The notes: generated by a model from the letters alone, not told the origin. Shown: positions 1-8,440, counted from the stretch's first letter. The stretch is 11,062 bases of DNA from JAKORR01 sp964608495 (GCA_964608495.1 CAZSOQ010000179.1:1-11062), one strand, 5' to 3'. Program-made: numbers and translations.

Positions 1-1
1 G

Positions 2-1564
2 GTGGTGGCGGGGGAGATGGGGGAGGGGGTGGATGAGGTGGCGGGGCAGCTCGAGCGGCTTCGGGAGCAGCGCCGAGAGGCGGCGCACCGGCAGCGGCAG
101 ATCATCTACAACAACGACGGCAACGAGCCGGTCTACTACTGCAAGGAGGCCACGCGGGAGGATTTCCTGAGCGTGCGGACGGAGGGGCTACAGGGCTCAG
201 AGGTGGACACGCTTTTCTACTGCACCTGGAGCTCGGGGTTCGGCCTGTTCACGCACGACACGAAGGTGGGCGAGGTACTCACGAGGACGAACGGCGTCCT
301 GGAGAAGAGCAAGATGGCGGAGTTCATCGCGCAGGGCACCGACCCCTTGCGCATGATCGTGGACTGGTGCAAGGCGAACGGGGTCGAGGTCTTCTGGTCC
401 ATGCGGATGAACGACATCCACGACGGGGGGTACGACGAGCTGATCCCGCGATGGAAGGAGGAACATCCGGAGTACCTTTTCGGCGCGAAGGACCGTAAGC
501 CCACGGGCGTGCGCGACGGGCGCGCGTGGTCGGGCGTGGACTTCGGGCGCAGTGAGGTGCGCGAGCGGGCCTTCCGGTTCCTTCAGGAGGTGTGCGAGAA
601 CTACGACGTGGACGGGATTGAGATGGACTTCTTCCGCCATCCGATCTTCTTCATGTGCCACGCCTGGGGCCAGCCGTGTGGGCAGGAGGAGCTGGACCAG
701 ATGACGGGTCTGGTGCGGCGCGTGCGGAAGATGACGGAGGCAGTGGGGCTGCGGCGGGGGCGGCCCCTTCTGGTGAGCGTGCGCGTGCCCGACGCCGTGG
801 GCTACTGCGAGGCCGTGGGCCTGGACATCACGCGCTGGCTCGAGGAGGGGCTCGTGGACCTGCTGGTGCCCAGCGGCTACTTCCAGCTCTCGCCCTGGGA
901 GGACTTCATCGAGCTGGGCCACCGGTACGGCGCGCCGGTGTACCCGTGCCTGAGCGAGTCGCGCATCAGCGGCGACGCCGGCAAGCAGCGCAACCGGCTC
1001 GAGGTCTACCGGGCGCGGGCGCTGAACGCCTGGCGGGCGGGCGCGGACGGGATCTACACCTTCAACCTGTTCTGGAAGCCAAACCATCAGGTGTGGCGGG
1101 AGCTGGGCGACCCCGAAGCCCTGGGGAAGATGGACAAGGTTTACTACGTGACCTATCGCGGTCCCAGCTACGCCGAGGTATACCTGCGGGGAGGCGGGGG
1201 CTACATCAAGGTCCCGACGCTGTGCCCTGAGCGGCCGGTGACGGTGAAGGCGGGCGAACCGCAGGCGACGGTCTTGAGGGTGGGCGACGACGTGCTGTGG
1301 GGCAAGGACGAGGGGATCATGCCGGAGCTCAGGCTGCGGCTGCAGGTGGACAAGCTGCCCGCGGCCGAGGAGCTGGTGGTGAAGTTGAACGGCGAGGCCC
1401 TCAGTGGGGGTGTGCTGGCGGATGGATGGATCGAGTACCGGCCAGACCCTGCGCTGGTGAAGCAGGGCGACAACGATATCGAGATGAGCGTAGGCGCCGG
1501 GAGCCAGGCCGCCCCGGTGGTCAGCGATCTGGCGCTGCACGTAAGCTACACGAAGGCGCCCTGA
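2..1564 (+). CDS. Glycosyl-hydrolase-like TIM-barrel protein (5' end outside window)
   Basis: The frame is open to the left edge, so the first GTG at position 2 is probably not the true start. An export signal, if there is one, lies upstream. The 520 visible residues begin with a charged helix (about 1-32). A TIM-barrel-like domain follows (about 33-375), resembling the glycosyl-hydrolase-like (GHL10-type) proteins common in Planctomycetota and related phyla. Supporting motifs are YNNDGNEPVYY (36-46), WSMRMNDIHDG (132-142), which looks like a barrel strand with polar end residues, and DVDGIEMDFFRHP (202-214). In the last motif, D204, E207 and D209 sit where barrel glycosidases carry catalytic acids. 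Residues 380-520 look like a beta-sandwich. The likely role is extracytoplasmic glycan hydrolysis, but substrate and catalysis are unproven. It lies 233 bp upstream of another secreted barrel protein on the same strand. Confidence 0.8.
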   Translation: MVAGEMGEGVDEVAGQLERLREQRREAAHRQRQIIYNNDGNEPVYYCKEATREDFLSVRTEGLQGSEVDTLFYCTWSSGFGLFTHDTKVGEVLTRTNGVLEKSKMAEFIAQGTDPLRMIVDWCKANGVEVFWSMRMNDIHDGGYDELIPRWKEEHPEYLFGAKDRKPTGVRDGRAWSGVDFGRSEVRERAFRFLQEVCENYDVDGIEMDFFRHPIFFMCHAWGQPCGQEELDQMTGLVRRVRKMTEAVGLRRGRPLLVSVRVPDAVGYCEAVGLDITRWLEEGLVDLLVPSGYFQLSPWEDFIELGHRYGAPVYPCLSESRISGDAGKQRNRLEVYRARALNAWRAGADGIYTFNLFWKPNHQVWRELGDPEALGKMDKVYYVTYRGPSYAEVYLRGGGGYIKVPTLCPERPVTVKAGEPQATVLRVGDDVLWGKDEGIMPELRLRLQVDKLPAAEELVVKLNGEALSGGVLADGWIEYRPDPALVKQGDNDIEMSVGAGSQAAPVVSDLALHVSYTKAP

Positions 1565-1797
1565 GCCGAGGGCCATCACGTATGGGCCGCGCGGGTGGGC
1601 TCACGGACGACGGCTACTGAGGCACACCGCACCGGGGCAAGTTGCGCTTCGGGCCGCGTGATGGCGCCTGGGCCGTCTTAGCGACGATCTGTGCGGCTGA
1701 GTGCTTATTGTGGCGGAAAGCGGCCTGCCAGGCCCACCGTGTCGGCCCGCCTTGCTCGCCCGCCTGAACTACCGGACGCCCGGGAGGCAGTGTGCCT
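1565..1797. other. Intergenic spacer between two barrel-protein genes
   Basis: This 233-bp stretch has no supportable gene. I see no stem followed by a T-run that would terminate the upstream gene. The least GC-rich patch, around 1700-1712 (gcttattg), could contain a -10-like element, but no convincing -35 partner is visible. The only clear signal is the GGAGG just before the next start. Confidence 0.5.
1783..1787 (+). promoter_or_regulatory. Ribosome binding site GGAGG that decides the start at 1798
   Basis: GGAGG lies 10 nt before ATG 1798 and only 4 nt before the in-frame GTG 1792. Spacing and codon type together favour ATG 1798. Confidence 0.6.
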
Positions 1798-3111
1798 ATG
1801 ACGAAGCTGTTCTTCGCGCTCGTGTTGGTCCCCCTGGCGGCGCAGGTGCTCGCTGGCGATCCCCTGCGCCTGGGTGATGGCCGGCCCTTCGTGGGCGTCT
1901 ACTACTTCGGCCACTGGTGGGAGCCGTGGAAGAGCGACGATGGCCTGATCCGCCGCGATTTCGCCACGCTCAAGGATATGGGCGTCTCGGTGCTGTGTGT
2001 TGACCACGAGTGGTCCCAGGCCATAGACGGGGACTGGAAGTGGCTGGACCGTGAGCACCGGCTGGCCAGGGAAGCCGGGCTGCAGATCCTGCCCTGGCTG
2101 AGCCTGAAGGTCTGGAGCGACATGTCCAGCGAGGCACGCCGGGCGCTGGTGAAGGAGTGGTACGGGGTGGACCTGAGGCTCGGGCGGAAGCAGGACGGCT
2201 CGCCCGGGGCCGTGCAGGTCTGGGATGACGCCACGATCACAGCGGGGGCGGCCTACGCGGCCCAGTACCTCGATCGCTACGCCGACCAAGCGCTTTTGCA
2301 CGTGGACTGGCATGGGGAGTCGCGCCCGGTGGTGGCCCTGAGCGTCGAGCTGGCGTGGGACGGGGGCGGCTTCGACGAGGCCACGAACATGCTGTTCGTG
2401 CGGTGGCTGCGGCGGCCCTACGACGGCGACGTGATGAAGCTGAACGCCGCCTGGGGCACGAGCTACGTGAGCATCTGGGAAGTGGACCCCACCGATACCG
2501 CGGTCTTCGACTACGCCGGCCTGGCGAAGGGTGAGGCTCGGTACCCGCGCGCCGTGGAGGACCATATCGAGTTCCGGTCGGGCCTGATCTCGGACGCGCT
2601 GGGGATGATGGCGGCGCGGCTGCGGCGCACGCACCCCGACGTGCTCGTCCTGGCTGAGCTGCCCTACCAGTTCGCGAGCAAGCACCCCCACGCGGAGGGC
2701 TACCGCATCAACTATGCCGCCAACCCGTCCTGCGTGCGGTCGGCGGACATCGTCTTCTTCCGCTGCACGGGGCCGCTGAACCAGCCCGAGGCCGACTCCC
2801 TGGACGCCTGGACGGCCGAGACGGGCCAGCCGGCGATCCTCACCTACCGCACCTACTCGGACTGGGCGAACGAGCGCCCGGCGGAGAGGACCGAGGAGAT
2901 CGCGGGCCTGTATGCCGGGCAGGCCGCGCGGCACGGGAACGGCTTCGGCTTCTATAGCTGGAACGAGATGGTGGACACCCACGTGGCACCCTCGCGGCCC
3001 GAGGACGCCGACAAGCCGGGCGCCCTAACGCCGGAGCAGTCCGAGCGCGCCGTCGCCCTGATGCGGGCGATGGTCACGCGGTACCTGGAGCTGGTTGCGC
3101 AAGACCAGTGA
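1798..3111 (+). CDS. Secreted GH42-like TIM-barrel protein, putative glycoside hydrolase
   Basis: This start gives 437 residues; an alternative GTG at 1792 would add two. The N-terminus (MTKLFFALVLVPLAAQVLAG) is a signal peptide with likely cleavage after the LA near residue 19. The rest reads as one TIM barrel. Strand-like segments include PFVGVYYFGHWW (about 30-41), VSVLCVDHEW (64-73), LQILPWLS (95-102) and VVALSVELAWDG (178-189). The segment RWLRRPYDGDVMKLNAAWGT, ending near residue 221, matches the GH42-type pattern of a helix followed by LNxAWGT. Acidic candidates at strand ends are E184 (SVELAWD), E287 (LAELPY) and E390 (SWNEM). The usual GH42 acid/base Asn-Glu pair is not recognisable, so activity and substrate are uncertain. 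The next secreted protein starts 102 bp downstream, so co-transcription is plausible. Confidence 0.82.
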   Translation: MTKLFFALVLVPLAAQVLAGDPLRLGDGRPFVGVYYFGHWWEPWKSDDGLIRRDFATLKDMGVSVLCVDHEWSQAIDGDWKWLDREHRLAREAGLQILPWLSLKVWSDMSSEARRALVKEWYGVDLRLGRKQDGSPGAVQVWDDATITAGAAYAAQYLDRYADQALLHVDWHGESRPVVALSVELAWDGGGFDEATNMLFVRWLRRPYDGDVMKLNAAWGTSYVSIWEVDPTDTAVFDYAGLAKGEARYPRAVEDHIEFRSGLISDALGMMAARLRRTHPDVLVLAELPYQFASKHPHAEGYRINYAANPSCVRSADIVFFRCTGPLNQPEADSLDAWTAETGQPAILTYRTYSDWANERPAERTEEIAGLYAGQAARHGNGFGFYSWNEMVDTHVAPSRPEDADKPGALTPEQSERAVALMRAMVTRYLELVAQDQ

Positions 3112-3213
3112 GGGCCGCCGGCGACCCAGGGAGGGGGCAGTGGGCGTGAGGATACCGCGGCGGCCCGGGCAACCGCGGCGCGCGGCGGCCTGCCCAACCA
3201 GGAGCTGGTACAT
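3112..3213 (+). promoter_or_regulatory. GC-rich structured leader before the GH123-like gene
   Basis: This 102-bp spacer contains self-complementary segments. CCGCG (3173-3177) and CGCGG (3181-3185) can form a tight hairpin. GGGCA (3167-3171) and TGCCC (3191-3195) can enclose it, ending 4 nt before the AGGAG ribosome binding site at 3200-3204. GGCCGCCG (3113-3120) is also complementary to CGGCGGCC (3183-3190). No T-run follows, so this is not a typical terminator. In DNA this GC-rich, some of these matches are expected by chance. Confidence 0.25.
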
Positions 3214-6200
3214 ATGCACTGCCGACTCACCGGCCCGGCTTGCCTGAGCCTGGTGCTCGTCCTCGCCTCCGTTAGTGGGCCGTCGGTCTTTGGCGACCTG
3301 GGCGCGACCCCGCAACTGCTAGTGAATGGCGGCTTCGAGGATGGCGAGGGGAAGCGGGCCGCCGATTGGGGCCTGTGGCCGCCGGCCGGCAGGGACGAGG
3401 GCGTGAGCAGCCTGCGCGACGCCGAGGTAAAGCACGCCGGGGAGTATAGCGGGCGTCTGCGCGTGACCGCCCCGGAGTCCCAGGGCATCGCCACGTGGCA
3501 TCACAACGCTGTGCCCGTGGAGCCCGGGCAGGAGATCGTGCTGAGCTTCTGGATCAAGGCCGAGGGCACGGTGAAACGATGCGGATGTGACGTGCAGCTC
3601 CGCAAGGGGCTCACGGAGATAGTGGGGAGCCGAGCGGCGCCCTTCCTCCAGGGCCCCTTCGACTGGAGACAGGTGGTTCGCAGATTCGTCGTGCCGGAGG
3701 GAACCGACCACATCTGCGTGGTGCCTCTGCTGGAGGGCCCGGGGACGGTATGGTTCGACGATGTGATGGCCTACGGGACGCCGGTCGTGACGGCCGAGAG
3801 AACGGCGCAGCCGCCGGACATTGACGGGAAGCTCACTGAGCCCTGCTGGCACGCGGGCCGCGGCCTGTCGGGCTTTGTGCTGGCGGACGGCTCGGGGCTG
3901 CCGCAGAACCCGACCACGGCCTGGGCGACCTACGACCGGGACCACCTGTACTTCGCCTTCCGCTGCGCCAGGAAGCCCGGCGTGCCCCTCAAGAAGACGA
4001 TTGCCCAGCGCGACGGGACGGTCTGGGCCGATGACGATGTAGAGCTGTTCCTCGACCCCCAGGGGGACCGGGAGACCTACTACCAGTTCGTGGTGAACGC
4101 GCTGGGAGCGCAGTACGACTCGGAGCGCACGGACCCGAGCTGGACCGTCAACTGGCGGGCGGCGGCGCAGGAGACCGAGGAGGCCTGGAGCGTCGAGATT
4201 GCCCTGCCCCTGGCCGAGCTTCCCCTGGGCCTGGCGGTGGGGCAGAACTGGTGCGTGAACTTCTGCCGGGCGGACAGGACCACGGGCGAGGTGAGCGCCT
4301 GGTCGTGTCCCTTCGGGGGCTTCCACACGGCCGGGCGGCTGGGCAGGCTGACGATGCCGGACCTGGACCTGACGCCCTACTACGTGAAGGACGCCCGGGA
4401 GCGGATCACGGCGGTGCAGGCCGCCTACGACGCGGCGCTGGCGGGCCTGGACACGACCGGGGCACCGGCGGACCTGGCCGAGCCCTTCCTGACGCGGCGG
4501 GATAGTATACGGGGCACGCTGGACGAGCTGCGAGCCCTGGCGGCGAACCCGGACCGGGTCTCGCCCGAGCAGTGGGCGCAGGTGCGGCCGGGCGTCGCGG
4601 CCCTGCAGGACGGCATCGCCGACCTGCTGGCCGCCAGCCTGCGGCTGCGGGTGCTCAACGCGTGGCGTGAGGGGCCCGACGACCAGCCGGGGCTGGGGCT
4701 GGCCGTGGCGTCCCCCATGGAGAAGGTGCTGCGGGACGGGCAGAGCCTGCGGGCCGAGGTGACCAAGGAGCTACGGCTCCACGCGGCGCGCAACGAGTAT
4801 GAGGCCGCGCAGGTGGTCGTGGTGTCGCTGAGCAGGCGCGACGTGGCGGACTGCCGGGCGACCGTGACGGACCTGACCGGGCCGGGCGGCGCCCGTATCG
4901 GCAAGGAGAACCTTCGGCTCAGCGTGGTCGGCTATGTGAAAACGGGCAAGCCCAGGTACGAGACGACCTTCGTGGGCGACTGGCCCGACCCGCTGCTGCC
5001 CGACGAGCCCTTCACCGTCACGGCCGGCCAGGTGCAGCCCGTGTGGCTCAGGGCCTACGTGCCGCCGGGCACGCGACCCGGCGACTACCGCGGCACGCTG
5101 ACCGTGTCCGGCGGTAGCCGGGACCTGACCCTGGGCGTCGTGCTGCACGTATTCGACTTCGAGCTTCCTCGCCGCCAGCACCTGGCCACGCCCTTCGGCT
5201 GCGGGCCGACGGAGCTGGCCCAGTGGTACACGGGCAGCGGTGACTACCTGTCGAAGCTGCCGCCCGAGGTGTGGACGCGCTGGAACGAGTTCATGCTGGA
5301 CTACCGGCTCACGCCCACGCGGGCCGGACAGGCCTTCATCCGCGAGGACTACGACGCCCAGGGGCGCGTGACCTACGACTACTCGGTGCTGGATCAGTGC
5401 CTGGGCGCCATCGCCGACCGGCTGCCGCCCCGGGGCGTCAACCTGGCTGGGATCGGGCACTTCGGCTGGCACGTGCTCAACGGGGCGTCCATGACCTACA
5501 CCGAGGACGGCCCGCATGCGGGCAAGCGGTGCGGCAAGGTGCAGTGGCCGAAGACCTCCGGGTGGGCGTCCGCGAGCCGCTCCCTGCCCGGCCGACTCCT
5601 GGCTGATCGGCACTGCAAGGCCTTCCGGTTCTGGGTGAGGTCCCTGGACCCGGCCTTTGAGGCCGAGAGGATCGTGGCCTTCGTAAACAGCTTCCCGAAC
5701 CGGTGGGTGACTGCCTTCCCCGTGGGCGGCACGGACTGGCACGAGGTGCGGCTTCCCGTGGAACAATACCACCACAACACCACGGGCAAGCCGCTCACCC
5801 TCGATGACCTCCGGGCCTGTGACAACTTCCAGTTCGTGATAGACAACAAGGAGCAGGTGATCCAGTTCCTGGTGGACGACGTGGTGGCCGAGTGCGAGGG
5901 CGGCGATATCGTCGTGGACGACTTCGAGCTGGAGAGTGAGCTGGGGGAGATCCAGGCTCGCGTGGCCGCCAACGTCGAGCACGCGAAGGAGAAGGGCTGG
6001 TTCGAGGCGGGCCACTGCTACGGCTGGGACGAGGTGCGGCCCGAGGAGTACGAGCAGGTGATTGATGCCTACCGGCAGACGCTGTCCGTGGCGCCGGACG
6101 TGCCTATCATGCAGACCTACTACACGAACCGGACGCCGACGGACCTGATCGGGACGGTGAAGGTCTGGTGTGCGATCACGTCCATCTATGACGAGGCCTT

Positions 6201-6723
6201 CCTGGAGGCGAGACGGGCGGCTGGGGAGGATGTGTGGCTGTACGTCTGCTGCGGGCCCACGCCGCCCTATGGCAACTTCTTCGTGGACCAGCCGGGCGTG
6301 GACCACCGGATCGTCTTCTGGCAGGCGTGGCAGAAGCACGTGGTCGGGTTCCTGTACTGGCGGGTGGACTACTGGCACGGGATGCTGCCCAAGGGCCCCG
6401 GCGAGACCCTGTGGCCCGACGTGCCCTGGGACTGCGAGAAGCTGGCCACGTACAACGAGTTCAAGGTCAACGGCGACGGGTGGCTCATCTACCCCTGGCG
6501 CGACTGGACGCCCCTGCCGTCGGTGCGGCTGGAGAACATCCGCGACGGGGTGGAGGACTACGAGTACCTGTGGCTGCTGCGGGAGCTGGACCCCGGCAAC
6601 GAGCTACTGACCGTCGGCGAGGACATCTCGCGCGACTTCACGCACTTCTGCAAGGACCCGGCAGTCATCCAGGCGCGCCGGCTGGCCGTGGCCCGGGCGA
6701 TCGAGGCGGCCGCGCGGCGGTAG
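3214..6723 (+). CDS. Multimodular secreted GH123-type glycoside hydrolase with CBM domains
   Basis: ATG 3214 follows AGGAG by 9 nt, and residues 1-27 form a signal peptide. The domains read in order are as follows. Residues about 34-188 are a CBM4/9-like sandwich (LLVNGGFEDG near 35-44). Residues about 194-385 are a CBM9-type module (PPDIDGKLTEPCW, DDDVELFLDP). A helical linker spans about 388-480. A GH123 N-terminal-like sandwich spans about 497-648. The catalytic barrel starts near 650 and ends with IRDGVEDYEYLW (1109-1120), a hallmark of the DUF4091/GH123 family. The Asp-Glu pair D939-E940 (YGWDEV) corresponds to the acid pair GH123 enzymes use in substrate-assisted cleavage of N-acetylgalactosaminides. 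Residues about 756-910 look like another binding-module sandwich inserted inside the barrel. At 1169 residues it is about twice the size of characterised GH123 enzymes. The fold call is firm; substrate specificity is inferred. Confidence 0.88.
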   Translation: MHCRLTGPACLSLVLVLASVSGPSVFGDLGATPQLLVNGGFEDGEGKRAADWGLWPPAGRDEGVSSLRDAEVKHAGEYSGRLRVTAPESQGIATWHHNAVPVEPGQEIVLSFWIKAEGTVKRCGCDVQLRKGLTEIVGSRAAPFLQGPFDWRQVVRRFVVPEGTDHICVVPLLEGPGTVWFDDVMAYGTPVVTAERTAQPPDIDGKLTEPCWHAGRGLSGFVLADGSGLPQNPTTAWATYDRDHLYFAFRCARKPGVPLKKTIAQRDGTVWADDDVELFLDPQGDRETYYQFVVNALGAQYDSERTDPSWTVNWRAAAQETEEAWSVEIALPLAELPLGLAVGQNWCVNFCRADRTTGEVSAWSCPFGGFHTAGRLGRLTMPDLDLTPYYVKDARERITAVQAAYDAALAGLDTTGAPADLAEPFLTRRDSIRGTLDELRALAANPDRVSPEQWAQVRPGVAALQDGIADLLAASLRLRVLNAWREGPDDQPGLGLAVASPMEKVLRDGQSLRAEVTKELRLHAARNEYEAAQVVVVSLSRRDVADCRATVTDLTGPGGARIGKENLRLSVVGYVKTGKPRYETTFVGDWPDPLLPDEPFTVTAGQVQPVWLRAYVPPGTRPGDYRGTLTVSGGSRDLTLGVVLHVFDFELPRRQHLATPFGCGPTELAQWYTGSGDYLSKLPPEVWTRWNEFMLDYRLTPTRAGQAFIREDYDAQGRVTYDYSVLDQCLGAIADRLPPRGVNLAGIGHFGWHVLNGASMTYTEDGPHAGKRCGKVQWPKTSGWASASRSLPGRLLADRHCKAFRFWVRSLDPAFEAERIVAFVNSFPNRWVTAFPVGGTDWHEVRLPVEQYHHNTTGKPLTLDDLRACDNFQFVIDNKEQVIQFLVDDVVAECEGGDIVVDDFELESELGEIQARVAANVEHAKEKGWFEAGHCYGWDEVRPEEYEQVIDAYRQTLSVAPDVPIMQTYYTNRTPTDLIGTVKVWCAITSIYDEAFLEARRAAGEDVWLYVCCGPTPPYGNFFVDQPGVDHRIVFWQAWQKHVVGFLYWRVDYWHGMLPKGPGETLWPDVPWDCEKLATYNEFKVNGDGWLIYPWRDWTPLPSVRLENIRDGVEDYEYLWLLRELDPGNELLTVGEDISRDFTHFCKDPAVIQARRLAVARAIEAAARR

Positions 6724-6790
6724 ACAGCAGCGCGGGGGCACTGGAGCGCCTCTTGGAGGATGCCGGGCCTGGCGGGACGGGCCGCACCTG
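6724..6790. other. Convergent intergenic gap
   Basis: The GH123-like gene and the CocE/NonD gene end tail to tail 67 bp apart. The only local stem seen is CCTC-TTG-GAGG near 6749-6760. There is no T-run on either strand, so no bidirectional terminator can be claimed. Confidence 0.4.
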
Positions 6791-8440
6791 CTATCCGCCA
6801 GGCATAGGCAGGAGCACGTGCGAGGGGCGCTCGGCGTCCAGGTAGACCGTGTTGTGGGCCACCTGCGGATTGTCGGGCTTGATGCCGGGCGCCCCGGTGT
6901 TGGGGTTCACCTCGAACCGCGGGTAGTTGCTGCTGGAGACCGCCAGGCGCAGCTTGTGCCCCTTGTTGACGACGATGCTCGTGCTCCACAGGTCAACCGG
7001 CACCTCGTAGACCTTGCCCGGCTCAATCAGCTCGGGTTCAGAGAAGGAGTTGCGGTAGCGCGCACGGAGGATCCCGTCGCACAGGAGCATGGACCGCCCG
7101 TCCGGGTACACGTCCGTGAGCTTGGCGGTGAAGTCCGTGTCGCGCGCCGAGGATGAGACCCACAGCCTGGCGGTCACATGGCCCGTCACCTCGACCGGCT
7201 CCTCTATCGGCGGCGTCTCGAAGAGCAGCACGTCGGGGCGGGCCTCGACCTTGCGCTGATCCATGGGGCCCTTGGTGAGCACCAGATTCGCCCCGCCCAC
7301 GGTCGGCACGGGGTTGGCGGGATCGAAGTCGTAGCTCAAGGACGCCTCGCGCAGCGTGGGCTTGTCGGTCAAGAGCTTGCCGTCGCGCTGGAGGTAGTAG
7401 GGCACGGGCGTGGCGGGCACGGGCCAGTCCTCGGCCGTGCGCCACTCATTGCCGGGCGCGGCGGGGTCGTCGCAGTCGCCCATGACGTAGTAGCGGACCC
7501 GCGGCAGCTCCGCCACGTCGTTCTGCTCGCCCTTCAGGTAGTGGGCGAACCACTGCTTCTGGTAGCGCGCGAGCGGATTCTCCCGGGCCTGAGGCGGGAA
7601 CTCGATCTCGCCTGCCGGACTCAGGCCGTGGACCCAGGGGCCGAAGACCAGCACCTGCTTGCCCCTCGCGCCCTCGCCGCCCCTGTGCTGAAGGACGTCG
7701 TAGGCGTTGAGCGTGCCCTGAGCGAAGCAGTCGTACCAGCCCCCGGCGTGCACCATGGGCACTGTGACGAGCTCGGCCTGCGCCTCCAGGTCCGCCGTGG
7801 CCCACAGAGCATCGTAGGCCGGATGGGCGGCAACCATGTCGAAGGCCTCCTGCGGGAAGCCGTTGCCGCGCATCCACATCTCGATCATGGCCTTGCGGAA
7901 AGCGCCGCCGGGGTAGGCGGCGAAGTGGTACAGGCTCGAGCACGCCACGTGGACCCAGCAGCACTTCAGGCCCGGAGGCGCGGCCCCCGCGGCCAGGTAC
8001 TGGGTGATGCCCAGCGCCGAGCCGCCGACCATGCCGGTGCTGCCGTTGCACCACGGCTGCGCCGCGATCCACTGGATCGTGTCGTAGCCGTCCTGGAGCT
8101 CGCCCCAGCCGTCGGTCATGAAGACCGTGGCCGTGCCCTCCGAGCCGAACCTGCCGCGGGTGTCCTGGACGACGCGCGCATAGCCCTCGCTATTCCAGCC
8201 GCGGGAGTCGTTGCCGCCGCGCCCCTGGGCCGTGGGCCGACCGTAAGGCGTGCGCGAGAGGACAACGGGCCAGGGGCCCTCGCCGTCGGGCAGGAAGACG
8301 TCGGTGGCCAGCTTCACGCCGTCGCGCATGGGCACCATGTGGGTTACGGTCCTGTCTTGCTGGGCCGGGGCAAGGCAGGCCGTGGACAGGACGAGGGTCA
8401 GAAGGACCGCCAGCGGGACAAGCCTGAGGAGCCTGGGCAT
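6791..8440 (-). CDS. Secreted CocE/NonD family alpha/beta-hydrolase (X-Pro dipeptidyl-peptidase-like)
   Basis: The 549-residue product starts at ATG 8440-8438, 8 nt after a perfect AGGAGG (8454-8449). Residues 1-26 are a signal peptide with a likely APA cleavage site (24-26). LSTAC precedes it but is a poor lipobox. The S15-type hydrolase domain spans about 32-275 and holds the complete triad: S141 in GGSALG, D237 in GGWYD and H271 in GPWVHG. The opening segment VPMRDGVKLATDVFLP and the QDTRGRFGSEG motif (92-102) are typical of CocE/NonD proteins. Residues about 310-540 form the C-terminal PepX_C jelly roll (GHVTARLWVSS, NKGHKLRLAVSSSNYPR). The family cleaves esters or amides, including cocaine esterase, glutaryl acylases and X-Pro peptidases. 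The natural substrate cannot be read from sequence. It lies 106 bp downstream of the unknown minus-strand gene. Confidence 0.93.
   Translation of the reverse strand: MPRLLRLVPLAVLLTLVLSTACLAPAQQDRTVTHMVPMRDGVKLATDVFLPDGEGPWPVVLSRTPYGRPTAQGRGGNDSRGWNSEGYARVVQDTRGRFGSEGTATVFMTDGWGELQDGYDTIQWIAAQPWCNGSTGMVGGSALGITQYLAAGAAPPGLKCCWVHVACSSLYHFAAYPGGAFRKAMIEMWMRGNGFPQEAFDMVAAHPAYDALWATADLEAQAELVTVPMVHAGGWYDCFAQGTLNAYDVLQHRGGEGARGKQVLVFGPWVHGLSPAGEIEFPPQARENPLARYQKQWFAHYLKGEQNDVAELPRVRYYVMGDCDDPAAPGNEWRTAEDWPVPATPVPYYLQRDGKLLTDKPTLREASLSYDFDPANPVPTVGGANLVLTKGPMDQRKVEARPDVLLFETPPIEEPVEVTGHVTARLWVSSSARDTDFTAKLTDVYPDGRSMLLCDGILRARYRNSFSEPELIEPGKVYEVPVDLWSTSIVVNKGHKLRLAVSSSNYPRFEVNPNTGAPGIKPDNPQVAHNTVYLDAERPSHVLLPMPGG

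Noticed and set aside
197..1579. 460-codon minus-strand open frame opposite the first barrel gene
   Set aside because: Its translation is rich in His, Arg, Pro and Val with no domain, as expected for the shadow of a GC-rich gene; the plus-strand frame has clear protein motifs.
1705..2982. 425-codon minus-strand open frame
   Set aside because: Low-complexity His/Arg/Pro-rich translation antisense to a gene with a signal peptide and barrel motifs.
3154..3180. Direct repeat ACCGCGGCG at 3154-3162 and 3172-3180
   Set aside because: Only two copies of a low-complexity GC 9-mer, expected by chance in this composition; no array.
4771..6378. 535-codon minus-strand open frame inside the GH123-like gene
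   Set aside because: A shadow frame produced by strong third-position GC; the GH123 motifs lie on the plus strand.
8372..8386. Lipoprotein signal (STAC) in the hydrolase N-terminus
   Set aside because: Serine at the -3 position is a poor lipobox and a good signal peptidase I site (APA) follows it.
6791..8440. Naming the hydrolase as cocaine esterase or X-Pro dipeptidyl-peptidase
   Set aside because: The fold and triad support the superfamily only; substrate specificity within CocE/NonD proteins cannot be read from sequence.
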